From the NCBI GenBank assembly GCA_037176885.1, contig JAWWNJ010000117.1, positions 186,001 to 250,000 on the forward strand: a stretch of 64,000 nucleotides of DNA. The letters are read 5' to 3'. The notes below the pieces were generated by a model. That model saw nothing but the letters and a program-made list of their open reading frames with translations, was not told the origin of the DNA and made no database searches. The stretch is from Favolaschia claudopus (Eukaryota > Basidiomycota > Agaricomycetes > Agaricales > Mycenaceae). The translations under genes and the position numbers were made by a program. Shown here piece after piece: positions 32,090 to 43,859 of this stretch (position 1 is its first letter; every line of letters starts with the position of its first letter).

Positions 32090-34066
32090 CATGAAAACAC
32101 AAGGAGCCGAGCACGTGAAAAGTAACGTGTTAGCGGTATTCGGGTATACGGAACGCGCATGATGCGCGGGTGTTGCGGTGGCGGCGGAACGGTACGGGTT
32201 GGGCAGTGTCGTTAGCAACGTAGGATATAGTCTGTAAGCCGCGTGAAGGGCTCTTCACGCGTTTGTACCCTCGTCCTCTTTAGGTTTAACACGGGTCGCG
32301 GGTCTACTCGCGGGTTTGTACCCGAGGGTCGAACGGGTCCGGGTACGGGTTGGCGCTGTGTTGACCCGCGCAATACCGCATACCCGTTCGGGTAGACCCG
32401 CAAGACCCGCGAGTGTTCGGCATTGTCGGCGGCGCAGTAGCCGAGGATGTTTTGATGCCATCTCATCAGTTGCCGCGGTGCCAAGGAGCATCGGGACAGC
32501 ACCTTCGTGCTCCGAGGAGTGTCGGGGAGCTGTCGGCACCTTCAAATCACTGATATCGGTTTGATTTCGACATTTTTTGGTGGTTTGCCGAGCAGACCCG
32601 CACTATTGACAAGCATTGATTATCATTGAATCATCACAGTTCGTGTGATGATGAGTCATTCTCCATATGGTTTCCTTCTTTACATTGAAAAGGCTGTATG
32701 GGTGCGATGACTGTGATTGATTGTTCACACGGTCTGTGGCAGTATAAATAGCATAGTATATTCTCTTTGTACTTTAGTCTTTTTATTCAGTTCATTTCTC
32801 GAAGCTAATATTGCACCACCCAACCCCTTATCTTTGATCTGGGGCGCAAGGCTTTGATTGTGACATAATAAAAGGACTGCTCTCTTACCTTCGTACCACC
32901 CTACCCCGCCCTGTTGTGTACTCCTTACACCTCGGCCTTCCTCCCCTCCTCTATCCACTACTTGGATTCCGTTCTACCTCTACTCTTACCCATCAAGACC
33001 CAATTTTGATTTCGTGAATTCTACCTCGTTATGCTGTCTCCGAGTTTAGATATTCAATGCAGGCAAGTGTCCTCCACCTCCTCTTCGGCCTCAGCTGTCG
33101 GCCCTTACTCGGCGCTGTTGTGCGTGTGCGGACAGCACTGACACGGCGGAAGTCATGCCGACCGGCTTGGCTCAGCAATCATGATGTCGCTGCACGGCCA
33201 CCTCAAGAGCGCCGAAACTTTTCCTGCTCACCTCAAGATTTAATATCGTTGTCGATGGCTTGCGCCGAAAGTTTACCCACCGAGCTTTTAACGCCGATAC
33301 CCGAGCGCCGACTTTTACTTTTTACACCTTAAAAAGTTTTTACTCCACCAATTTTTTCCCTCTCGAACTGTGATTCTTAGCAGTTTTTAGTCAAATTTCA
33401 AAAATTCTACTGATTTGATTAAAGCGACACATTGACCGCCATAAAACACTCCTTTTCCCAAGCGGAAACTTTTGGCTAGAGGGATTTACTTTGAAAACTG
33501 AGTGAGGTATAAATTTGACCACCCCACAAATTGGGACTGCATGCCTCAACTCTGTCCCTACCGGCCGTAAGCTCGAGAATTATGCACTGGTAGGGTTTAT
33601 CTGTTTAAGAGCACACTTCCGACGGTGCCCCAGGGCGTATAACTTCGATTGAATGTCATGTTTGGGTCGGATGGTTTGAAACAAACTGTGCCAGTAGCCA
33701 AATCCTTCCGAGTCGGAACATTTTATCTGAGAGTGTAAACGTGTGTCCCACTATTGGTAGAGCACTATCAAGCATCAGAGGTACTGAAAGTGTTTTTCTG
33801 GAGGCGACAGAGGGGTATACGGAAAACAAATTTCGGCGTTCGGCTGATTTGGGACTTGTACAACTTTGGTGGTGGTTAAGTGAACGGCACCATAGCTTAC
33901 AGTGAGTTGTTTAAGTGCGCCTTCTATGTAGAGTAGTACATCCATTGTCGATGTGTGGGCATCTTAATATTGCCACTGACACTCGCAGAATAAAATATAA
34001 GTGGTTTTGACCAGTTTTGTAGGCCGAACCTGACATGGCTTCGCGCTTGACGGAACTTGACCACGC
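32090..34066. other. Repeat-rich spacer
   Basis: The sequence at 32215-32600 is dense in CGGGTC/GACCCG words in both orientations (ACGGGTCGCGGGTCTACTCG near 32290; GACCCGC near 32590), as in subterminal regions of small DNA transposons. A TATA-like TATAAATAG near 32743 and an ATG frame at 33057-33332 are unsupported as a gene. Near 33874-33892 there is one end of an 18273-type MITE. Confidence 0.4.
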
Positions 34067-35956
34067 TTGATACCTCTTGACAAACTACCGGGGGTAGCCG
34101 TCGATGGCCTTCCGTTCAAGGTCACATCTAAAGTTTTTCTTTTGGCGCTTGGGTGTGGTCGAGTGCCCCTCAAAGGAGAAGGGTCGGCGCTCATTCTGTC
34201 CCACGTCTGCAGGTGGTGGCGAAAAGTTTCACTGGCAGTCCCCCGGATGTGGTCGACATTTCACGTCGATATGGAGCACGACAGTCTAGCGCTAATGGAG
34301 ACGTATCTACTGCGGTCTCAAAAGCATCCTCTCTCCCTCTCCATATCTCTTTGGCCCACTAAGCGTCAGTATCTTCTAGGAGCAATTCAACCGTTTATTC
34401 AATGCCTTAAGCAACACGCGGAGCAGTGGCAATACATGGAGTTTACCCTTCCCTCGACGGCGATTCTGGCCATAGAACATGTTGATTACCCAGAATTGCG
34501 GAGCTTGGCTCTCAATGTGACGGGTCGCACCCCGTCTTACTTCATGGGCAATCCTGGCTCCCAATCAAGCCCTTTCCCAGCTCACAGGTTACCGCTGCTG
34601 ACAACAGTGGTGCTTAATCTGGAGCGATCGATCCCCTCTCCTCCTCCTACTCTTCCATGGTCCAGAATCACTAAGCTGGAGGGCAATCTTGCCTCTGATA
34701 TGGCGACTCAGGTTTTGATGGACACCGTCCTGTTGAAAGAGTGCCAGCTCACAATCTATGGGGATGTTTACTCTGGCCTGGTTTCCTCGTCCATACACCT
34801 CCCGCATCTTCAGGTTCTGCACCTGTTCAGTAGACAGGGAGCAGCTGTTGAACTGATGGTCAAATTGAATGCACCACAACTCGAAACCATGAGCCTGTTC
34901 GACGGACTCACCGCTGACGGCATGCTGGATAGTCTGCATGCGGCGCATCCGCGTGCAGACGTTATCCTAGTCGCAGGGGATATGATCAGTGTCGGAGTCC
35001 CAGAGAACGAATGCTGCGGTATCAACACGTCTACCCTTCTTAAACAGGTAGCCAAGTCCTGGACATTAGCCGATCACAATGTCATGAATAAACTGCAAAA
35101 TGTCTTCCGCAATCAAGGGCGTTTCGCGGATGCAGTCCTTGTGTGCGAGTTCATGCAAGACAAGCTCCAGGGAGAGAGGCAGCTGGACCAGGCTTTGTTC
35201 GCTCAAAGCTTCGATGCCGTGGGGCTTGCGCTGGATGGCGCCAGCCGTCATCGAGAAGCACGCGCAGCGTATAGTCTGGCTGTTCCAATCTGGCGCCGGC
35301 TTGGAATGCTGGATCATCTTGGGACGACGCTCCACAACATTGGGCTTTCTTACCGGCGCTGTGGTAGCGACGAGGACGCGGTGAGGCACTACAAAGAGGC
35401 AGTACAGGTTCGGCCAGATCTACTCTGTGAGGATGATCCAAGCTCGCACCATCTGGCCAACTTAGGCTGGACCCTTCACAACATGACGCTCTCGCTCTCA
35501 GCGCTTGACCTCCGTTTCGACGCATTGCAACGTTGTGAAGAAACGGTAATTGTCCGACGCCAGGCTGCTCAGCTAGACTTGGGCGCTACTCCTGAGCTTG
35601 CACAAAGCCTTTACAGCAAAGGCGGATATCTGTCGAGTCTCGGGCGCGAGGAGAAAGCTGTTGAAGCATTCAGCGAGGCTGTGAACCTGTACCGCATGTT
35701 GCGTCAGAACAGCGGGCTTGGTGCTGCACTGCACAATATGGGCATATCCCTTGGTGATGCACTGCACGACATGGGCTTATCCCTTGCTGCTTGCGGTCGG
35801 GATCAGGAGGCTGTGAGCGCATTCACAGAAGCTGTTGATCTAAGATCAGAGGCTTCAACCAGGGAGCCTGAAGTGACATCGCATCTGATTGGCTTGGGGG
35901 ACTCTTGGGGGCTATTTGTGAGACGAGGTTGTGGAGCCCGTGTGAAGCTGCCGTAA
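34067..35956 (+). CDS. F-box / TPR protein
   Basis: The long open frame starts on TTG, so the true start is probably in an unseen upstream exon. Residues 12-60 read VDGLPFKVTSKVFLLALGCG and LSHVCRWWRKVSLAVPRMWS, an F-box-like helical bundle. A leucine-rich middle (residues about 75-300, with PELRSLALNVTG and LPHLQVLHLFSR) follows. From about residue 330 come tandem tetratricopeptide repeats (AQSFDAVGLALDGASRHREA, TTLHNIGLSYRRCGSDEDA, HNMGISLGDALHDMGLSLAA). F-box proteins pair with Skp1 in ubiquitin ligases and the TPRs would bind partners. The GxALHxMGxSL unit is partly duplicated near 35725-35795. The tail after residue 610 loses the repeat and may be read-through into a repeat. Confidence 0.7.
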   Translation: MIPLDKLPGVAVDGLPFKVTSKVFLLALGCGRVPLKGEGSALILSHVCRWWRKVSLAVPRMWSTFHVDMEHDSLALMETYLLRSQKHPLSLSISLWPTKRQYLLGAIQPFIQCLKQHAEQWQYMEFTLPSTAILAIEHVDYPELRSLALNVTGRTPSYFMGNPGSQSSPFPAHRLPLLTTVVLNLERSIPSPPPTLPWSRITKLEGNLASDMATQVLMDTVLLKECQLTIYGDVYSGLVSSSIHLPHLQVLHLFSRQGAAVELMVKLNAPQLETMSLFDGLTADGMLDSLHAAHPRADVILVAGDMISVGVPENECCGINTSTLLKQVAKSWTLADHNVMNKLQNVFRNQGRFADAVLVCEFMQDKLQGERQLDQALFAQSFDAVGLALDGASRHREARAAYSLAVPIWRRLGMLDHLGTTLHNIGLSYRRCGSDEDAVRHYKEAVQVRPDLLCEDDPSSHHLANLGWTLHNMTLSLSALDLRFDALQRCEETVIVRRQAAQLDLGATPELAQSLYSKGGYLSSLGREEKAVEAFSEAVNLYRMLRQNSGLGAALHNMGISLGDALHDMGLSLAACGRDQEAVSAFTEAVDLRSEASTREPEVTSHLIGLGDSWGLFVRRGCGARVKLP

Positions 35957-36495
35957 ATGGTCCCCGGAAGCTCGGCTTCGACACGAAATATATGATTTGT
36001 ATGCCGGAGTTCCGGCCTACAGAAGGGGGAGCTTGCGCGAATCTGTATCGATATTACAATGCACAACAAGAGATTATAAACTACGTTCAAGTAGATTAGG
36101 TTTCAGAAAAATACATATTATATTGACTAAAGTCCATTCCTTGGTTGTCGAGGGTAAATGTTAAGTTGAACTCTCCATTGTGTATCAGTCTCAAGCATCC
36201 GCATTGAACCTGTTATGTACATTAGCTTTTTTCAGTCGGCCCCAGTGAAAACTCGTTCGAAATGCAATTCCAGCCACAGTCTTGAAGCTTGAGCTTGACT
36301 GTGGACGCGTGAAATGTGCGTGTCTGTCAAAACTGTGTTCCCATCACCAACCATCACTCGGGATCAAGCGGACGCTCTCTGGATCAAGCGGAAATCTCTC
36401 GCATCACTCGGATTCACCATCTATCACAGATCTATCGATTACATCAAAAAGCCCTCTAGCACAGCTTATTGCTTTTCGGTGACGGCTCTGATAAA

Positions 36496-36513
36496 GGGGG
36501 AGCAAGCTCCCCC
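36496..36513. repeat. Palindromic hairpin GGGGGAGCAAGCTCCCCC, copy 1
   Basis: An 8-bp G/C stem with a two-base AA centre, preceded by CTGATAAA and followed by AATTA. It is identical to the hairpin at 37905-37922. Confidence 0.8.
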
Positions 36514-37904
36514 AATTACTGGGACTGCTCTAAGATGGAGGGACCAAGCATCGCAACATGCAAGCTATGTTGAAGAAGTCTTTGGGATGTCATGCCGGCT
36601 GTCCCGCAGCTGGTCGGCTTATAACTGCTTGAAACGGATCAAAAGGGCATATAATCCGCTGCGGAGCGGCTCATAATCCAGTGTAAGCCGGTAATCCGGG
36701 TCAATCCATTATAAGCAAACCAGGGTTTTTCCGACTAATACAGACCTTGCTCGGTCACCCAGTAGTTTTATGTTTTGAAGCAGAGGTGAAGCTATAATAT
36801 GTACTACTTGTACCTGTATGTAGGTGTACTTGCTAACTACAGTCGGAACACGAGGGTAAGGTACTATGCACGAGTCGTGGATTAGCTTATGTACCAGAAG
36901 GTGATTATTATGATCTGAGACAAATCAATTCAAATTTCTGGTCCACTGGCACGTTTTGAGACAAACAAAGAGTACGAGTTCTGCCGCGCGACGCGACGGC
37001 CCTCGGTTGCCTTTTTTCTAAGTATCGCCGTGACCGTTGCCTCCAGATGCAACCGTCCACACTCAAATTTACTCATTTCTGTATCAAAATTTTTCCTATT
37101 ATCAAACGAGGCACCGCGACAAGCATTCCAGACTTACCTGCAGTCTTTAGTGCAGAAACGTAGGTTGTGTATGCCGGTTCCCGGCCTACAGGAGGGGGAG
37201 CTTGAGTGGATTCACAGGGTTTGGGTTTGAGTGTAATTGTAGAGTATACTGTACTGACTAAAGGTGGGAGCTGCGGAGATTTACTGCGATTCCTGACATG
37301 GAAAATAATAGGCATTGCAGTAAAGACTTCCGTAGAAATAGAGTGCCATAGTCAAGTTCAAACAGATACAACTCAACCCAATTTTTTTGCCAGGGCGCGC
37401 AATTGACTTGGTCAAGAAAAAAAAAAAGAAACCGGCATCTTCAAACCCGGTACATATACTTGATTGGCCAGGTCCAAGAAAATTCCTTGACTCTTTTACA
37501 GTAGGCCGGAGTTGTGCCGCAGTTGAGCATTGAACATTGAACCATCAGGCTTCTACATTCTGAATGGACCCTAAAGTTGTCTGAACAGTCAGTGTGCTAT
37601 CCTCACGAGCTCCAGTCAGAACTTCAATTTATTCAAGTAATCCTCTATCAGCTGCCAGGGCATCTCAGAATCAGAGCTCCGGATGTGCGGCACAGTTAAG
37701 GGAGGGCCGCTTCACTTGGAACGACCCCGCCATCATGGTGGATGAGAAAGCATCACTGCGGGACAGCCTTGGATCACACGGAGGAGGACCGCATCACTCG
37801 GAAGATGCTCTTATGACAGCGCCGTGCGATTGACAGCAGCCATCACAAGCACCCATCACTTGCTCAGCACAGCCGCATCAACATTGGGTGCCCGTCTGAT
37901 AAAA

Positions 37905-37922
37905 GGGGGAGCAAGCTCCCCC
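37905..37922. repeat. Palindromic hairpin GGGGGAGCAAGCTCCCCC, copy 2
   Basis: Identical to 36496-36513 with the same left context (CTGATAAAA) and a similar right context (AATCA), implying a shared repeat rather than chance. Confidence 0.8.
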
Positions 37923-38880
37923 AATCAAGCGAAAATTCCTGGAAAATCCAAATTTTCCTGGAGCGTCAGGATTTTTTTGACGGTTTCTCCCATACAGGCA
38001 CGTACAGTAGTTTTCGGAAGCATACAAATAGGGTCGTTCACACATTCCTTTTCGTGCCATTTTTGCTCCATCTTTCATTGTATTTCCCTACACCTATAGC
38101 ACGTTGATTGCGCTGATTGAAGCGAGGCAGCATCCCACAATCTCATCTGAGACTGTGGTGCGGGGCATAGGAAGTTTATCCATGAGCTCGAGGCAAATGT
38201 AGGCCGCCTTGATTTGGTGACTTGTCTGGCAATCACTGCTTATGAAAAATGACAAGGAAGTGCACGGTGTACATACTTACTAATAATACCCTCTGAGGGA
38301 AGCTCACCGCAATGCGCAATGCCTGCTTTCTAGAAAGCCTATGTCGTGATTTAGGCATCAAGCGCAGGAGCGTTTCTAGTGAAGTACATGGAAAGCAAGG
38401 GGTGTCCGATCTCTGGATCACTCAATAAAACCCACGACCCACCCCCCCCAAAAAAGGCAATGATCATCATCAATCATCAGCCCATCGAGTTGCGATCAAC
38501 GTGCCACTCAACGCGTCCATCTCTTCTTTGTGCGCGCCTTGGCGCGCGTTGCCTCACTCGAGCCACTCCACCGACCTTTATAGCTCACTAACTCACTCTG
38601 CAAACAGTATGGGACTCTAACTCTGTACATGCTGCACATACAACTTCCCCAAACAATGCCTCTTACTTGGCCAATTCATCTTCGTTCTCGACGTCCTATA
38701 ATTCGCTCTCGGTTGTATCTAGTCACGAAAATGAGCCATGTCAAGAAACTGGTGACTGGCATGCAGGAACACGTCATGTTCTCTGTCCCCGATGTCTTCA
38801 GTATGTTAACCATGGATTCGATCCGGGGACAAGGCCTATGGATACCCATTGGACTAGCCGGCGCTGCCAAAACCTCGCTA

Positions 38881-38932
38881 GTGAGTCTAAGCTTCTCTTT
38901 CGCGTGTTTTTACCTCTTTTGACGCGTTTTAG
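38881..38932 (+). other. Intron 1, transposase-like copy 2
   Basis: GTGAGT donor and TTTTAG acceptor. It joins the N-terminal CPRC exon in phase to the next open block. Confidence 0.65.
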
Positions 38933-39342
38933 ACAATGTTAACGCGAGAACGTCGCGTCCCCAATTCGACAATATACCTGTTGCCGATGATATACCCAGC
39001 ACCCGCGCTGAGTGTTCTGGCGCGTATTTTCAGTGGACTGTTGGATCGCTGTACAGAACCTATCCGTTTGTCATTCACGACCCAACATCTCGTCACCAAC
39101 CTCGCTATACCCTTCTGTCGGCAGATTTCGTTAGCTCTGTTATCCGAATACGCTCAGTCAAGTGCTGTGGATATATCTCCCAGCCAGGCTGCTGCAGCGA
39201 ATGTGATGACTTAGATGGAGCGGTTGATGTTGTCGAGAGATGGTCTCAGCAATCATTCGGCAAGAAATCTATCGACAGACTCAGTCACGATCAATTAGCC
39301 TTGAAGCTCAAGGCACTAGCTCAGCAGCTGGCTTCCGAGCAG

Positions 39343-39401
39343 GTTAAGGTATTCAACCCAATCTTACGATATTTGAATTGAACTGAAGATAATCTGCTTA
39401 G
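39343..39401 (+). other. Intron 2, transposase-like copy 2
   Basis: GTTAAG donor and GCTTAG acceptor. Splicing joins LASEQ to RKNRQISLKAARKRL, keeping a continuous basic helical segment. Confidence 0.7.
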
Positions 39402-39991
39402 AGAAAGAACCGTCAAATATCATTGAAGGCTGCTCGGAAGCGGTTAGGACATTACCGCGAGTTGTTTAATATTGTATCCCTTAACGACGTCCCCGGCCTC
39501 TCACGGCTGTTCTCTACTGCGAAAAAAGAGGGATGGAGTGCCAAAAAAACAGCTGAACACTGTCTACTTGCAGTGGAAGGCAAATACCATCCTCGGAACT
39601 ATACCGAGTTTGACCGAGAACTTGCTACCCTCATTTACGAGCTGGGAGGAGGGGCAGCTCTTTATGCTTTGAACAAGTCCCCAATCATGCTTCCGTCACG
39701 CCAGACCATTGCCGAAACCCGTCGCGAGCTGAATTTACGCATCACCGTGGGCGACGTCAAGGTCTCGGACATCATGGAAAACATCGAGGTCTTGTTCGGT
39801 GATGGAGACGCCACAGATAGCATCTGATGGTGATGGGCGACGGCGGGCGGCGCTGTACTTGATTTGCATGCACCGACATTTATCGGAGGACGACCCTATA
39901 TACCAATTTCTATCCAATTTGCCTGGTCTGAATTTGTACACCGGCAACGGCGGATTAACTATGGATTTTGACTACAGGCACCTATTCAAAC

Positions 39992-40044
39992 GTAGGCACG
40001 ACATTCAGCTCATCTTTTCCCCCATACTAATGACATCTGTATAG
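39992..40044 (+). other. Intron 3, transposase-like copy 2
   Basis: GTAGGC donor and TATAG acceptor, at the same codon as the copy 1 intron (13442-13498), immediately after the HLFK motif. Confidence 0.8.
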
Positions 40045-41881
40045 GACTTTGCACGCTTCTCTGCTCGCTTGCTGGGATTCTCGTCAACGATGTAGTCATA
40101 AACAAGACCCTTATTGCCCAATGGCTCGAAAGAATCCCCGGATATGACTGGTCCGACGAGAGCATACACGCTCTTTTGCAGCCCAAGGATTCGCAAGATG
40201 TTGGGCGCTCTATTAAACTTCTATGTCTCATAGCCGATCTACGACAACTCGACACTTCTGAATTCACCCCTTCCGAGAAAATCACGCATCGCGCACTGAG
40301 CCTGCTCGGCGAGATGTTCGATGCCCTCGTTGATCCATTCATTAATCCAACTTTCGGAACATGTGATTTCCCTGGTTAAATTTGCGCACATTTCTTGTGC
40401 ACTGTTTGTAAAGCACGGCGGAGACTTCTTTTTGCATCAGCTATATGGCGACCTTCAATGCATGGTGAAAAACATGATATTCAAAATTGCGCACTCCAAA
40501 GTGCTAAACCCCATGCTCAAAGTCTTTCTCTGCCTATTGGGAGATGATGTCTTGGAAATTCTCTTTGGCCGATCCAGGATGATTGGCGGACACTCGCCCA
40601 ACCATGCTGTTGACGAATTGCGTCAGCGTATTTGTTCTGCTCTTCGCATGGACAAGATCTTTCAAAAATATCCTCATCCAGAGCGCCACGCTCGCCGCCT
40701 TCGTTTGGTTCGTGCGAGGGATGTTGATCATCTTTCTCCTCGCAACTGGAAAGGCGACCTCACTGCAGGCTCATGTAATATCCACGAATGTTACACTGCT
40801 GGAGTTGCTCACGCCAAGGCAGTACTCGCGAAATATGGATGCGACATTGATTTTGCTGCCCGTTTCTCAAAAGAGGGATTTGACTTGATGAGACCTAATG
40901 GTGGAAAATACCCGGGGCTTTCAAAAGAAGTTGATAGGTCGCTCGGAGATGCACTGGACTCTGCAGGAACAGAACCACTGGCTTCCGCCGCCGCGAATGT
41001 CAATGATAGCTTGGTGCCCGCGGATATCCTTGCCTACAATGCCGAGCTGGCCCTTGCGAGCGAAAAGGCCGCGCACACCGAGTCCAATGGGCATAGCCTT
41101 TGGATTGACCTGACTGAAGACGGACGTAAAAAAGCACATAAAAAAACAATCCTTCGAACCCTGATGGACCCAACTTTCGACATCAACGACAACAAAAGCC
41201 ATGACCGACTCCTCCGGGTTCGTTACTACTCCATTGGCGGGGATAGTTGGGATCGAACAGCCTCAACAGTCTACTCCAAATCCACCTCCGAAGACCATTT
41301 GCTCAAAATTCAAGGACTTTTTGCGTCCTTGGTCTGTTTCAATGGCTCGAAGACTTCCCTGGCCATTCTGCAGTGCACGGGTATCAAGATTGTTAATACC
41401 CATCCCATTACCTACTTGGAAGCGGCGCCGAGCGCCGAAATATCTCTTCCTGACACTCGCTATGAAATAACAGGACAAATATTATCTCTCGTTCCATTTG
41501 ATGAGTCCAACAATTCCTCTGGAAGGATTTCCTGGGCTTGGATAGCCCAGTATGTCGCCTTTGACTCCGCAAAAGCCAAACAGGCAAGCGCCGCAGAGCT
41601 TCCATCTCGTATGCGCCATCTGAGCGTGACTGTGGATGGGCGTCTCGTCTTGCCATTGAAGTCGTCCGACCTCAAAGAGTTGACACTGGAGGAGATTTTG
41701 AATATACCGCGGCCGGCAGACAAAGAGTCGGAGAAGACATGGGTGTTTTCTAATGAACAGCTGGAAGTGTTCGGTCGTATACTCTGTGAAAGGGTGACGG
41801 AGGATGCCGTGCGAATGAAAATTCCAGTATATGGTGCTGTCAAAGACGGCAGATATCCATACGAAGCTACTGTTCAGGATG

Positions 41882-41934
41882 GTCAGTGTCTTTTTTGAGT
41901 CAATGGATATCCGACTGAATGATTCCCCCAACAG
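41882..41934 (+). other. Intron 4, transposase-like copy 2
   Basis: GTCAGT donor and CAACAG acceptor. Splicing removes an in-frame stop and joins EATVQD to ATTQTVEK, leading into the zinc-finger exon. Confidence 0.75.
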
Positions 41935-42683
41935 CTACGACTCAAACGGTAGAAAAGATTTCACATTGCTTCAATTTCATCGTTGCACCTGCGCCGAAAG
42001 ATGGCCGACGCCCGTGTGGTGTCTGCCTTAAGAATGTCGCTGGCTCGGAGCGTCAAAACCATATGGGAAGACATATTTTACTCTCGCAACGAGGGGTAAT
42101 TGAGCCTGAGATTGTGATGGAGGTAGATCGATGGCATCCTCCGAATTGTAACAGGCACTTAATTCATCGACAGGTTGCGAAAGACTACCCCTGCGGATTT
42201 TGCGGGAAGGAGATGTCGGAGAATGGATGCAGCATAAGTATAGCCAGCGGTAAAAAAGCCAGCTCATCGTGTTCGGAGGGATACCCGTTCCAGGTCAGCG
42301 CAGCATTGAAGAGCAGCACAACAAAACCAAGCACAAATGCGCCGTTGAAATGCAGTCTCTGCACGGAGACTCACTGGAAGTACAATATGCCAAAGCACCT
42401 CCAAGACCGGCACCCGTCTTGGAAGGTTTCGGTGCCCCTGCCCGACCGCGATGTTCTCGCTTCCGCCATCTCAATCTCACAGGAAGAAGAGGCCCGGATG
42501 AAGATAACCCATTCACAACAGGAAAACGTCGGCCAGAACTTGAAGCGAGGCTTAGAAGACCACACAGTCACTCCAAGCCGTACACGAGTGGCGAAATCGG
42601 CGCGTTCGGGAGCTGCAGCTGGTAGCAAACGGCAGGTGGTCGACAAAAGCGAGGTTGGAATGGCTGTGGACGTTTTTGTATAG

Positions 42684-43859
42684 TGTATATAGGCTTTGCG
42701 ACACGAAGGATCGACGTTGTCATTGTGATGTAGCGCTGTCGCGCTCCTTGCCTCCTCCCACCATGTTCCCTCGCTGCCCGCCCATCTTGCCGCCCTCTGT
42801 GTGTCCTCTCATTGCCGCCCACACGGTCTCAGTTGCTTGAAGAAACGTCTTCTCGTCATCATCGTCCTGTCTCTGTTTCAGCCTTCTGCTTACAATCAAA
42901 AGCCGCCGCATCTGTCGCATTGGAGAACCTTCACGCAACGAAACGCATACCGTGATGCTCACTACGCCCTAGTTTGTCTACCATCCCATTTGTAGCCAGA
43001 ATATCGTCTTAGCCGCATTCTACAGCAGAAAGTGTTCGCTGCTCGGCAAGTTGCAACCCAAGTTCTTCCATTGTATAATGAATCGCCACGCTCACAGCAA
43101 ATAGTCCGTTGGTGAGTTACTCTATTGATTCCTGTCCGTACCTATCCATGTTCTTATATGTTTTGCCTCGTTCTAGGCTTATCGTGTCATGCTATGGGGA
43201 TATTCACCGCGACGCAATTCTAGGCGAGTCCGCCATCGACTCAGTCCGATATCTAACTTGCTTCCAGCCACGACATTCCGTGAGTGGTTTCAGTCTCCCT
43301 CTGCTCCTCACTAACCAATTTCTGCAAAGCGACTCAAGTCCACTTTACCGACTCTACGCCTACGAAACTTACGCCGACCTCGAGCATTTATCTTACAGAA
43401 AAATCTCGCCACCAAACGTACGCCACCCCCTCTCACTATTTCACTCGCTAACCAACGGCTTTGATAATCTCAGCATTGACTTCGGCTTCGATGCCGCACG
43501 CCCCAACCGCGCATGTGAGTCAGTGCTTTCAAGCTACATGTCTATATATGGCTGTAATAATGTAACATTATTATTTGTTACACTACTATGTACAGGGATT
43601 TAGATATAGAGTTACACCGCAATGGAGATTTTTCACAGATTGTGCACAGGTCGCGGAAAAAAATACACAACCTGTATTTTGGAGGGGAAAAATACACCGC
43701 TACACACGGTTCGTAAAAAAAAACGCAGCTCTTTGGTATATACCACAATGTAGGCTCGAAACCCGCCTGTCTAAGTTATGAAGCAAGCTGTCGATAGACA
43801 GGCTGGTCGATCGGAGTTTGAATTGTCGTTAAGTACAAGCGCGGAGCTTCCAAAAAAGG
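42684..43859 (+). other. Spacer with one unrecognised ORF
   Basis: The largest frame is 43109-43603 (164 codons, hydrophobic start, Leu/Ser-rich), without a domain I recognise. It contains exon-like edges but no clear splice pairs. Near 43781-43804 lies a GCAAGCTGTCGATAGACAGG word shared with the 21820 hairpin and the 54950 site. Confidence 0.3.

Larger units (their letters stand above)
35960..38639. other. Repeat-rich spacer with palindromes
   Basis: No gene is supported. It holds two exact copies of an 18-bp palindromic hairpin (annotated separately) and two half-copies next to CGGCCTACAG near 36018 and 37187. CATCACTCGGA and CTGGATCAAGCGG words are scattered through 36350-36400 and 37790-37810. 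Short frames here have no recognisable domain. Confidence 0.4.
38640..42683 (+). pseudogene. P-element-like transposase family, copy 2, with internal deletion
   Basis: This is the fullest gene model of the family. An N-terminal exon (to 38880) has LCPRCLQYVNHGF with later H and C ligands. Exon 38933-39342 has GCCSECDDLDGAVDVVERW and a coiled-coil-like KLKALAQQLASEQ. Exon 39402 onwards aligns with copy 1 (LATLIYELGGGAALYALNKS). At about 39805 roughly 140 codons are missing: FGDGDATDS joins, out of frame, to ASDGDGRRRAALYLIC, so the first aspartate (DEL) is lost. DFDYRHLFKR, then an intron at 39992-40044, lead to a further frameshift near 40360 and LLGDDVLEILFGRSRMIGG. The C-terminus continues through an intron at 41882-41934 into CGVCLKNVAGSERQNHMGRH and CSLCTETHWKYNMPKHLQDR, C2H2-like fingers, ending at 42683. 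Another intron probably lies at 42122-42171. Confidence 0.7.
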
